64,000 nucleotides of DNA from Desarmillaria ectypa (Eukaryota > Basidiomycota > Agaricomycetes > Agaricales > Physalacriaceae). The position numbers and the translations under genes are program-made. Numbering within the stretch: the first letter of the stretch is position 1; the number at the start of each line of letters is the position of its first letter. This document shows positions 34,763 through 45,984 of this stretch, piece by piece. Where the stretch lies: positions 4,216,001 through 4,280,000 of the forward strand of contig JAUDYN010000002.1 in the NCBI GenBank assembly GCA_030407005.1, in the 5' to 3' direction. The notes beneath the pieces were generated by a model that was not told the DNA's origin, made no database searches, and was given only the letters and a program-made list of their open reading frames with translations.

Positions 34763-37700
34763 ATGAGATAGCCCAGAAACTAGCATTTGGTCCCAAGATC
34801 ACATGTGAACTGGGTTCTAACACTGTTGTTGTTGGTATGTCTTCCTGGTCTTTAGCCAGGATGGCATATTGGTTGTGTGATTCTTTCTTTGTCTGGATGC
34901 AAGAGGTGATAACAGATATAACTACAGAAATACTATAAGTCTGACTAGTGAGTTCTGATTGTGCACCAGACTGTCCTTTTGCTGAGCAAGTGGAATCACT
35001 CACTTCCCAGCAGTGTCTTTTACCTCTTTGATCTTGGAGTCCATGGCAGGCTTGGTCATTGAGGCTCTGACCTCTTTCTTCTTCTTGTTCCATGATTGCT
35101 CTAGGCAATCCTTGGAACAGTGTCCATTCTTTTTGCAACAGAAGCACTTGCCTTCCACTTTGAGGGCATCAATGTCCATTGGCAGGCCTTGACCACTATA
35201 GGTGCTGCCCATGCTGGTCTTCTTCTCCAGTGTCCCACTTGTTATGCCAGAACTTCCTTTTGAAGTTTCAGCATTGTTGTCATTGTTGGATTTTTTGTCG
35301 ATAGGATAAATGCTGTGGGTTGAATCCATAACCTGCTGATGTTGTTGCTCCTGGTTCATCATAATGATGCACTCCTTCCATTCCTTATAGCCAACAGGAA
35401 TAAAGATTCCTAGATTTGAGATGGTGTTCTGCACCACATATATGTGTGCACCAATCTGCACAAGACTAACAACAACAAACTGCTCAGTGAATGGGAATAC
35501 AGAACTAATGATCCACTAGAAATAAAGGAAATAAAGGAAATAAAGGTCAGGGGACAACAGACTGCCATCTGCATGGCTATCCATTGTCAATAACCCACTT
35601 TTCCACCAGACCAGGAACCAGGGGCAAACAGACTGCCATCCACACTATCATCTCTCCATCAGTAACCCACTTTTCCACCAGAGCATAGCTGTCTGCCAGT
35701 GGAAGCCCACACCTCCATCTTAATATCATCAAGGATGATGATCCCATATGGTTTCTCTCTAGGAGAATCATTTAGGAGTATAAAAAGAGAGTGGACATGA
35801 CAGAGCAGCTCACTACTTGACAATATTGTCAGAGCCAATAAGTATAGGGGTAAGAAGTTGGAGAAGTATAAAAGCACCAATGTAACTAGAGAAAAAATCA
35901 ATCAAGCTCATAGCATACTAAAGGAATAAATTTCTTATCCAAGCCTCCAGCTTAGCATACTTTAGCAGCCTTGTGCCTAGTATCACTAGCAGACAGCATG
36001 GAAGCTCATTGTTATCACACAGAAATTGCTCTCAAAACCCAAAGCTCTTGAAAGAATATTGAGTCCCACTCTTTCACTCTTCTCTGCTATCAGAAGCAGG
36101 TCCTTACCAATCTGAAGCAGGTGGTTCTTGCACCTCCTCATATACTTACTGTATACAAAAGACCTTGCAAAAGCAAACTGTAATTCCCTCACCAGAGAGT
36201 TTGCCAGCCTTATAACAGTGAGGGTATAGGACTTGGGCACTCCTTGCTGGAGTGCTTTGACCATATGTCTGCAAGGACCAATGTTGTTTCAGAGTCCAGC
36301 TAGCTTGGCCTGTTTTTCCAGTTCCTGAAAATATTCCTGGGCAGTCTTGTCACCCATATGGAGGTCATACATTTTCTTCTTGTGTACTTCCTCCACTGCT
36401 ACATCTCTGAATTTGTTGATGATCATCTTGATGAATGTGTTCTATGTGTAAAATCTAAATTTTCTCCTACTCAAGCTTCTTAGCTCAGCCATCTCCATCA
36501 TCTACCAGTTCTTTGCTCATCCATCAAAGTAGGACTGGGAAAAGGTGACCTCATAAGGGTCTGGAAACATATGGGCACTGTGTATCTGGAAGTACACCTT
36601 GCAGTTTATCATGAATCAATCTATGTCATCTGAGTTGCCTTTGAAGACCTCTGGTTTGTGAACTAGTTCTAGTTAGCATCTAGTCCAAGGTGTCTCATCA
36701 GCCATATCCCCACTGAGTTGTAGTGGGAGCAGTTTATATTTCCATTTGGGTGGTCCCTGAGATAGGAACCATCATTCTGGATCCTTGGTATCTAGCAAGT
36801 ACCTTGAATCATCAGGGTCTATTAGAGGGTCTCTGTGGATGGGTCCAGTGTCTGGGATCCAGACTGGTGTGGATTTGCTAGAGTCTAAGGCCATGAAAGG
36901 TCCCATGCCAGCCATTATTTGGCTGGCACTGGTAAATCAGCTTTCCAGCATCCTGATATTGGGTGGCAAGAAGTCAGAGAATGGATCAGTGGGAAGTCAG
37001 AACTGGGGCAGCATCTTATAGGGGTAAAAAGGATATTGTTTATTAAATATAAGCACAGCCTATTTCATTGTGCTGTGCTTAAGGATTTCTTCTTGCTCCT
37101 CTTCATTCTCTGCTTCTGAGTACATCCTCTCCATCTCCATCAGCTTCCAGGTGAGGTCCAAGGTATGCACCATATATCTTGCACCCTAGATCTCCATGAC
37201 TTCTTGATCCAACACTTGCTGGATCTCTTGATCTGTCAGTGGTGTGTTGCTGATGCTCAACAAGATGCTCAAGGAGGGGGATGTCCCTCACTCCTCATTG
37301 GAGTGCCTCTGCTCTGGTTCTATTATACTCTGCAGAGAAGTCCTCTCCATAGTGTATCTGCTCCTGCTTGGTGAGCAGGGGTGAGGCATAGACAGTCATT
37401 GGTCAGTAATGGTAACATGGCCACTTGGACCACTCATTCCCATGGTTGGTGAGAGCCTCCTCCTTAAAGGCTCTTGCTTGCTCTTTCAGGACATTCCAGA
37501 TAGCATTCTAGTATCATCTTTGGTGATAGATTTCATCATGGTCCCCTAGTAATTGGCCACTAAATGTGTAGCAGGAGTCAAGAGTGAGTATATGCTCTTA
37601 ATGATATTTGTTCCATATCTCTCAAGTGTGGATGCCAAGCTGGTTGAGGACTGTGATGATTTGGTCACAACACTTGGGAGCAAGGGAATAAATAGTTCAT

Positions 37701-38123
37701 GGTAGTAGAGATGGTGGGGATGACTTCTAGCTCAGTGGGGATCTATGAGTATGCTAGTTGAGTATACTTCTGGATGGCCCAGTCTCACTCTTCTTGCTCA
37801 GTGTAGCTGAGTGTTGGAGAATCAGAGTGGCTATCAGATGCATATACTCAGTCTTGGGCTAAGTAGGCTGCATAGGTTGATTCTGTGGAGGAGTTAGGAT
37901 TGTATGGGTCATCATCATTAGTGCTGGGCATGTGTGGGTGGGATGTATTGATGAATGGGGAAAGGATTGAATCTCTGGTCTTGAGGCTCAATCCAAATTT
38001 GCTTGGGATATTGCTGCCTTCAGACTCACTTCATATGATAGTTGGGGTTTTAGAGCTGTTTTCAATGAGAAGCCATTGCCCTTCTTCAGTGATGTCATCT
38101 TCAGGGTTTCCAGGATCAGTCAT
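34763..38123 (-). pseudogene. Gypsy gag, minus strand, split by a family 3 LTR
   Basis: Beginning at an ATG at 38121-38123 on the minus strand (MTDPGNPEDDITEEGQW), coding-like sequence runs with many in-frame stops through QVLDQEVMEI and FNKQYPFYPYKMLPQF (near 37040-37200), PDTGPIHREPLIDPDDSRY near 36800 and MADETPWTRC near 36690, into the capsid-like part (DKTAQEYFQELEKQAKLAGL, MVKALQQGVPKSYT near 36230). There a 790-bp LTR interrupts it. The frame resumes at ISNLGIFIPVGYKEW (35430) and reaches a CCHC knuckle, C-x2-C-x4-H-x4-C (CFCCKKNGHCSKDC), near 35100-35150. A tail NQYAILAKDQEDIP ends near copy B's LTR. It belongs to the same clade as copy B gag and could be the missing gag of pol copy A. 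Stops are mainly TGA/TAG. Confidence 0.8.
35425..36214 (+). repeat. LTR (family 3) nested in gag
   Basis: It runs from TGTTCTGCACCAC to GCCAGCCTTATA. On either side gag reads QGVPKSYTLT and ISNLGIFIPV, which would be continuous without it, so this is an insertion into coding sequence. It contains an extra local duplication (CTGCCATC / TAACCCACTTTTCCACCAGA repeated near 35570-35690) not seen in the other two copies. Confidence 0.8.
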
Positions 38124-38492
38124 GTTTTACTGAGTTTCAGATATGAGCCTGATTATCATGAAGATGCTTCCATGGGGCTAGATAGCAATATAATGATAGG
38201 GTAAATAGATATGAGGCTGAAGGGTGCAGATTCATTGGTTGATGTAGAATACACATATTATCCACCTGTATATTTTATGGTAATAGTAAATAAATATAAG
38301 AAAAAGGGTGAAGGTTCCTGCTACAGCTATGATGGTTGTTATGAGGATGAGAAGGGTTTGGGTGGATATGTCATTGGTGATTTGCATTCAGTTTTCAACA
38401 GCATTAGTGGTTGCTGAAGAAAGGAGAAAGGAGAAGCTTTGAGCTAATTGTTAGACTCAAACTCCATTGGACAGCAATGGTAAACACTAGGC

Positions 38493-38839
38493 TGTATCAC
38501 ATTCATACAGTCATCCAATGAGTCCAAGAACATTGTCAACTATGAGTCAAGACTAAAGACTGGCTTTAGGCAAGAGGAGGAGTCAACAAGAAAAGTTTGG
38601 TATGATTAAACTTAGCTCAAAGCTGGAGAATATACAGCAAGAGCTATGCTACTTATATACTAAAATACAGGTTTTAATAATAGAGATATGAATGCAGTAT
38701 CCATACATGAAACAATTGAAACAATGGTATAACCAAATGACTGTTGTGAGTCATAGTATTAGGTGCTGAGATTAGATATGATAAGCCAGTACCTAGATAA
38801 AAGATAAGATAAGCATGAAAAATGATAGGAATCATAATA
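38493..38839 (-). repeat. Gypsy LTR (family 2), 5' copy upstream of gag
   Basis: It matches 21484-21868 in its ends and centre (GAGCTATGCTACTTATATAC; GAGATTAGATATGATAAG). It stands about 370 bp upstream of the gag ATG on the same (minus) strand, the position expected for the 5' LTR of that element. It differs from the 3' copy by many substitutions and small indels, so the pair is old or comes from two insertions. Confidence 0.65.
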
Positions 38840-38905
38840 ACTTTCTGTTAAGAGTCAAGACCTAACTACTTTTCAGACACCACTCAGCACCTTTCATCTA
38901 ACCAT

Positions 38906-40592
38906 TGATGTGCTTGGTAACGGCGAGTGACAAAAGAATTAGGGAATGGCAATGAACACCAATCACACTAAACCTCTTACTACTCTACACTTAATCACCA
39001 ATATTGAATTCGGGCGGTTTTGAGTACGATGGAAGCACCCTGCAGACTTCAATAATCAAGTACAATTGTCTTTAAGACGTTTTATTCATTACTAGTGAGT
39101 TTATACAAAGTACTACTCGTACTAGTGGGGTGGGTAAGACACAATTGGATAAGAGTGACTTGGTTTGAGCTACTGCGCTTGTTCTGACTGAAACTGCTTC
39201 AGACTGGTGGCGCTCTTGGCCCTATACTGTTTCCTACAAGTGATAAGCACTTGACCAGTCGCACTCTTGGCTGACTAGTGGCGCTCTTGGCCTAAGAATA
39301 AACTGATGGCACTCTTGGCCCTATACTGCTTCCTACAAGTGATAAACACTTGACTAGCCGCACTCTTGGCCTAAGAATAAACTATAACTCCGAGAACTTT
39401 GCTTGAACTAACTTCAAAACACTCCGGACCTTTGCAGGCCACAACAGTGACTCTAATGGACTTCAATTCAATGCAATTCTATGGGTGACTTAGCGACTAT
39501 TAATCACTTCATCGAGGTTAAGCACAAAAGCCTTTAATTGGGGACACCAGTTACTACCAGTGAGGGCTCAACTGCGGGGATGGCTTGCCTGCTTTGCACG
39601 AGCGCCCATCCCACTACTTATATACTACTGAGGCAAAACTATAAATATCATCTGGGTATAGGGTATATTGGTAAGGATTTCTTGGCTAGTCACGAATAAT
39701 GGTGAATAATCACACAATAGTCGGTCTAGTCTGTTTTCTTTTCAAATATTCGGTCTAGAGACTCCACAGTTGGTCTTTCTGCACCCTTGGCACAACTACA
39801 TGCCCTAGTAACGCGGTTATATGGATATCCGGATATTGGTGCCTGTAACAGCTATCCAATCACGATCGAGGGTGCAGTCTGGCTCCACTAGCATCGATCA
39901 TAAGAGATCTATATCATGGTAAGGATTTCTTGGCTAGTCACGAATAATGGTGAATAATCATACAATAGTCGGTCTAGTCTGTTTTCTTTTCAAATATTCG
40001 GTCTAGAGACTCCACAGTTGGTCTTTCTGCACCCTTGGCACAACTACATGCCCTAGTAATGCGGTTATATGAATATCCGGATATTGGTACCTGTAACAGC
40101 TATCCAATCATGATCAAGGGTGCAGTCTGGCTCCACTAGCATTGATCATAAGAGATCTATATCAAAATAGTCGGATCTGGGCTCAAGGTTAATCCATTCC
40201 TAATTTATTTCTAAGTCCTGTTTCAAGATTGCCATGTGACTAGTTATCCTGACTTAGGCGTTTATGCCCAGTCTGGGCTGCTAGTGACAGAACTTGACGA
40301 GATCTGTGTACTCTGCTCCTGGTTTTTGTGTGCTAGTAGCATCCTTCATTTGCTAGTGGCTGTATTTCACTTAGTCCTGCTAGCATTCGAGTTACTAGTC
40401 TGGCCAGCTGGTATATTTAACCCACTAATGGTGTTGCATCTAAGTCCTGGCTCTACCAGTTGCTTACTGCTTTTAACTATCAGCTCGAAGCCTCAGCTAT
40501 AGTCCTCTATGTATCACTAGTATAGGATAGATGTGCAATAGTATTGTTACAAAATCGCAAAATCTAGGTGTGAATGCGTAGACAGCATATCA
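38906..40592 (+). repeat. LTR (family 4), full 1687-bp copy, plus orientation
   Basis: TGATGTGCTTGG to GCATATCA. It is almost identical, and equal in length, to the inverted copy at 49855-51541. It holds an internal tandem duplication (39669-39916 and 39917-40164) and a cluster of five (T/C)GC(A/G)CTCTTGGC(C/T) units at about 39207-39371. Unlike the surrounding island it has kept many CpG sites, so it is younger. The flanking five bases (ACCAT, ACAGG) do not form a target duplication. Confidence 0.9.
39669..40164 (+). repeat. 248-bp tandem duplication inside the family 4 LTR
   Basis: Units 39669-39916 and 39917-40164 both run from TGGTAAGGATTTCTTGG to AGAGATCTATATCA with a few substitutions. 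The same duplication occurs in the inverted copy at 49855-51541 but not in the copy at 27796. Confidence 0.85.
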
Positions 40593-42144
40593 ACAGGGAT
40601 GAGAGTCATACTTGGAAACTGGTCAGAGGACGTGTACATTAGCCACTTTATCTGAGAATCTCATCACTTGTATCCGGCCTTCCATAGAATATGCCAAAGA
40701 AGGATGGTCCTGCTACCTATCTATGTTACCATCATTCCAGGCCATACACAAAAATAGAGACTGTCAATTGGCTTCATGTTGACCCGATTGTCCACAACTT
40801 TTTTACCATTTTTTTTTTTTTTGCATTTCTCATGGTCGTATGGACCGACGTTTTTGCACACCTATATTTCTCTGTCCCATCATTCTCTGTTTGATGCATA
40901 GACCTCAGCGCCTCAGGTTCCGTCCTCAGACCGCTTTTTCTGGTGTCAACCATTCAACTCTTTGTGCACTTCGGGGTTTACCCTTGATGCACCAATTTGT
41001 ATCTGAAATGTTATTTTCGCCTAAGGTAAAATACCGGACATTCAATGGGCTCACACTGTTCATTGTAATGGGCAACCCATTTGACCATATTTTTCCATTC
41101 ACTCTCGGACTTGTTTCCTTAACTTAACTCGTTGTCAGCAGTATACATCGATGCAGATGTAGACAATTTTGTGAGGACATGAGTCATTAGCAGATCAGCT
41201 GGGTGTGGGCGATATTTTGGTTGGTGATTGATATGGGATATATCTAGAGATAAATCAGTATAGAGGGCAATGGGAATCACTTATGTGGGCTCAATGAGAA
41301 TGTGCTCTGGCTCGCTCAATGGCTCGGTGCTCATAGAGAAAAGGAAAAGAAGGTCCCCATCAAATTGTCTTATCAATCAGATACAAATGGCAAAAAAAAA
41401 GGGGTAGCTGCACTGCATACTCTCACATCACCAGAGCCCATAGATAACAGGGAAAGATAAATAAAAGTATCTAAAATTTAAACATTTCAAATGAAGTAGA
41501 ATACTATAGCTCAATTACCTCAGCCTCAAGCAAGACTTAACCAACCAAGATATGTGCAAATATGGCATAGGGAGAGCTCACTGCCCCACTCAGCATACAA
41601 ATGGTGGCACAAGCTGTCATATCTCAACCCCAAGCATGTTCTGAGAAGGTGTCATCCACCATTGGCATTGGTATTTGCATCAGATAGGGTAGGGAGGGGA
41701 ATGGTGATGGAACAAAACTAGAGAGAGAAATAAGTGAATTTAGAAAAAAGTAATGAACTGGTATTAGCAAGCAACATCCATATGACCCATACCAATCCTT
41801 CCACCATTGCTTGAGATAGCTCAATTGTTGGTGAGGTGAGCTACCTCAATATTGGTATTGAGATGTTCAGCCTTGTTGTGCTAAGACAGAAATGTTGGTA
41901 TGCATGCTCCTCAATCCTGAAGCTATGCATTGTCACAGGTAGAGAGAGGGAGTACCTGTAGAGAAGAAATAGCAGTAATTTGAAGTAGAGGGTAGTGGAA
42001 AAGAGGAAAGAGATGTAGCAAACCTAAAAAGGAAGTACGAGTCAGCCAGCCTGAGACGTTAAGTCTATGAGCAAGGCAACTCATACTACCACAGAGAGAA
42101 ATACTCCTGATTTTTCTCTCAAAATCCAGAAAGAAGAAATAAAT
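40593..42144. other. Unassigned sequence inside the island
   Basis: The first 600 bp have near-normal CpG content and a long T run (near 40807-40822), with no recognised gene. From about 41150 the sequence is AT-rich and CpG-poor like the rest of the island. Short frames (40691-40894, 40840-41127, 41824-41624 minus) carry no known motif. Confidence 0.35.
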
Positions 42145-43053
42145 CTAGTGGCACAAGTCAATGACCAAATGTGAGCCACCTAGCTTCTTCAGAATCAAAG
42201 ACACTAGTGCACCACTGTAAGAAGCTTGAAGGTCATGAAGAATGGCCTCAGCATGTCGAAGAGCATCAATATGCCAGTGCTGGGTATTAGTCTGAACCAT
42301 GTTGACAAGTTGTGTAGGAGTTAGTTGGATAATAGTCTTGGGATCATACATGATGATGCTCTTGAACTCAAATTCTGTAGAGTCAATGCAAACTCACAGG
42401 CCAGAGCCTATCTCCATGATACAATTATCAGAATCCAAGGTAAAATTATGCATCATATGCTTGAACCAGGGTGCAGTACATGGTCCTTGTCCCATCTTTG
42501 CATCTTGAACCTTAATAAAATCATATCATGCTGGAGGAAGAGAGTTAGGCTTGCAAAGAGCCTTCCAGATTTCATGCCAAGCTAGTGCATGATCCCAATG
42601 AAAAACTTGTACCACAAAGGGCAAGGTGAAGAACTCATCACCCAACAAACACTCTGCAGAATCATCATAGAAATAACACAAAGAAAGATCACCTTGATAG
42701 AAAGAGCAATACTTGATGTCATCCACAAGGCTCATGCATGGAATACAATCCCCATAGTGTCTCAGAATCAGATACTTGCCACTAGAAGGGTTGCCAGCAT
42801 CCATCTTGTGCTTGGGGTGAAAACCACAGACTGGATTGTTATAGAGGTGGCACACATTGAAGGTAGAGTCTGTGAAGTGAGGAGAGGAGTCAAATGGAGA
42901 AGGATTAAGGTGAATAGGGCACTGAAGGTCACAATCATCATACATAGTGGGAGGCATGGTGGGGGAAAAAAGGAAGAAAGAAATTGAAAGGGGGAAACCA
43001 TGTTTTTCATATTTTTGATCACAGAAAGGAGTCAAAACATTGTCATAAATCAT
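42145..43053 (-). pseudogene. Unknown 302-residue ORF broken by two TGA codons
   Basis: A single minus-strand frame runs from 43053 to 42145 with only two interruptions, TGA at 42526-42528 and at 42394-42396. Both fit CGA-to-TGA change (...LPPA-R-YDFIKVQ..., ...GSGL-R-VCIDSTE...). The natural start may be the MPPTMYDDCDL methionine rather than the first one. The protein is rich in Cys, His, Tyr, Phe and Asp (HFTDSTFNVCHLYNNPVCGF) and ends KKLGGSHLVIDLCH. It does not match a domain I know. It may be an accessory frame of a retroelement or a captured host gene. Confidence 0.5.
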
Positions 43054-43438
43054 GATAAGAATTAGGAGGACTCAGAATATATAGAACTCATATTCAGCCT
43101 CTTTTGTGCAGGCAGAAATCAGTGCCTATGCAGTGTCAAGGCAGTAGTCATATTCTGCAAGTTTGGTCTGTCATGCTCATGGTTGCAAGCTTGTATGCAA
43201 GGTCTGGTTGTCAGGATGAAAGTAGAAGAGTCTCAAGCAATGAATATTAACATGACCTTTAATAATTGCTCTGCTGAGCTCTCACAAGACAAAAGAGTCA
43301 TGATTTTGCTTTTCATGAATGATATACAGTCCAGAATATGTCCACACACCTTTTTCCTCCTTTGATGTCATCCATTTGTGATTCCTGTAGCCAGACATAC
43401 ATTCCTACCTCATAATCTGTGAACCTGATGTAAGGCTG

Positions 43439-44215
43439 GAAAACTCTCTGGTGAGAGAATTACAGTTTGCTTTTGCAAGATCTTTTGTATATGGTAAGTA
43501 TATGAGGAGGTGCAAGAACCACCTGCTTCAGATTGGTAAGGACCTGCTTCTGATAGCAGAGAAGAGTGAAAGAGTGGGACTCAATGTCCTTTCAAGAGAT
43601 ATGGGCTTTGAGAGCAATTTCTGTGTGATAGCAATGAGCTTCCATGCTGTCCACTAGCAATACTGGGCATGAGGCTGCTAAAGTATGCTAAGCTGGAGGC
43701 TTGAATAAGAAATTTATTTCTTTGGTATGCTATGAGCTTGATTGTTTTTTTTCTCTAGTTACATTGGTGCTTTTATACTTGTCAAACTTCTTACCCCTAT
43801 ACCTATCCACTCTGATAATCTTGCCAAGTAGTGAGCTGCTCTGTCATGTCCACCCCCTTTTTACACTCCTAAATGATTCTCCTAAGGGGAAACCATATGG
43901 GATCACCATCCTTGATGATATTAAGGCAGAGACACAGGCTTCCACTGGCAGACAGCCATCTATTATGCTCTGATGGAAAAGCAGGTTACTGATGGCAGAT
44001 AGTAGTGTGAATGGCAGTCCATTGGCTGCTGGTTCCTGGTCTGATGGAAAAGTGAGTTACTGACAATAGATAGCAGTATGGATAGCAGTCCATATTTCCT
44101 TTATTTCTAGCAGATTCTAGTCCTGTATTTCCATTAACTGAGTAGGTGGGTGTTGTTAGTCCTGTGGCTTTGCAGAAGCTAAAATTTAGTGCACATGTAT
44201 ATATGGTGCAGCACA
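43439..44215 (-). repeat. LTR (family 3), minus orientation
   Basis: TGTAAGGCTGG to GCAGCACA on the plus strand is the reverse complement of the copies at 21918 and 35425, 777 bp long. The flanking five bases (CCTGA, ACCAG) do not match. Plus-strand coding sequence of unknown type follows it. Confidence 0.75.
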
Positions 44216-44379
44216 ACCAGAGGGAGGAGATATTGTGAGCATCTCTGCTCACCCACCTGATCATGGACACAATCATGGCAGCATTCAGTTGATGGCATAG
44301 AAGTATAACAGGCCAGGATAAAAGGTAGAATCCCATCCTAAAAGAATATACTGCCATGTATATTCCCTAAGCTCAATTC

Positions 44380-45130
44380 CTTTCCAGTCATGTTGACTTT
44401 ACAAATGTTGAATCCACCCTTGCACACCTCAGGGTGTGTATGGATGCCCAGAAAAGTCAAGAAGCAAATGCTTTCATAGAGAAGATTCATCAACTTGCAG
44501 TCTACTATTTCTTCTACACCAACTGAAATACTCACTGTGTGCTTCCCAACATGGATCACTGGAGAGTGAATAGCAGACTGGCTGAACAACTATCTAACAT
44601 ACAATGTGAGTGCCCTTGCTATTCTTTCCTTCAGACTCTGCACTCATTTGACTTACAGCTGATGTATGAGGTGTGCTAAACCTATAGGCAAGGCACTGAT
44701 ATTGTTGTCTATCAGTTCTTTGATGTGGATATCCCCAACCTGACCTTTATCAAACAAGTAGCTCTTTTTCTGAGCCCATATTGATTTGGGTGGATGACAA
44801 CCCTTATGTGCCATAAATACTATCACATTCAAGATGACCACAATACAAAGAAAGTACAAGCTTTTGAAAAAGCATATGCAGCAGAAGTGGGTGTCTCAAT
44901 GCTAGGCAATGTATATGAAGCTGCCCTTATATCTGTCCTAAGGATGTCCTCTAATGGCCAAATCCTAGCAGATTGGGAGGTTGAATCCACCTATAGATAG
45001 GTATAGGCAAGTAGATGGGATAGTGAATATGATGAAGAAGGAAATGAGGATATAGTGAATGAGGATCTGGAAGCAGGTCACAATTTCTATAGTCCCAATC
45101 TTGGTGAATTAGAGTATCCTTCATTTTAGA
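44380..45130 (+). pseudogene. Degraded coding stretch of unknown identity
   Basis: One broad plus-strand frame gives VDFTNVESTLAHLRVCMD, then HWRVNSRLAEQLSNI near 44550, YQFFDVDIPNLTFIKQVALF near 44720-44780, MCHKYYHIQDDHNTKK near 44809, and an acidic end YDEEGNEDIVNEDLE near 45030. It is broken by TGA/TAG codons and possibly by introns (GTGAGTGCCC at about 44607). Coding character is clear from composition; the family is not recognised. It may be the 5' part of the Cys-rich gene that follows. Confidence 0.4.
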
Positions 45131-45984
45131 ATATGTACAGCAGGCTATGGGCATGATAGCCACAGCCAAGACATCTCTCTTGAATGGTCCTGAAAATTTC
45201 TGAGCAAGTTTATAAATGTCTGCCTCAGGGGGAGCCTATACTCATGAGTGTAGCCACTAGTGTGGTCAAAAGACAAGAGTGAGTCATTAACATGGACCCT
45301 ACACATTGTTAATGTGGAAGTGAGTGTCCAAGATATGCTCTCCACTGAGCATGATACAGATTTTCCATCTTGGTGAGATATATATCATTGGATGGAGCCA
45401 ATTAAACATGTATGGAGTGCCCAAGATGCATCTGCATTTGTGTATAGTAGGCATATGTGCATGCATGCATATTCAGGTGCAGATGCAAGGTTCATGGTTT
45501 AGTCACCCCTGGATGATCAGAACATGCAGAACCCCATTCAAAACCATTATCAAAGTCCATACAACTGCCCTGAACCATAAAAGAACCCCAGAACACCAGG
45601 ACTAAGGGTAAAACCAAAGAAAATAGGACTTGGGGTGTTCTGTGTCCACTTTTGCAATTCATAAAACTGGTTTGAACCAAGAAAGAATGCCAGAACACCA
45701 GAGTTGAGGACAATGAAAAATAACATAATCCATCAGGCATTTTGTCTCCTATAAATGGTAAAATCATGGTCACAGAGTGATAATAGGCACAGAGTATGTA
45801 ACTATCAGAAAAATTTCAGAAAGCAAAATGTCAGATAGGATATGACAACCAACAACAGATCCACTTCTGTGAACATTCCACTTACTGTCATATGCATGGC
45901 TTGGGATCCTATAAAGCAGACACATTCTTGAAGACAGGATCTGCATTTCTTTTCTGCTCCTTTTCCAACCTCATCTCCTGCAGC

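Noticed and set aside
36785..38417. Several plus-strand frames of 60-90 codons
   Set aside because: They lie antisense to the decayed gag, whose minus-strand frame shows consistent coding character and homology to copy B.
38906..40592. CRISPR-like or satellite array suggested by repeated CTCTTGGCC units
   Set aside because: Units are irregularly spaced, part of an LTR, and occur identically in the inverted copy; this is eukaryotic DNA.
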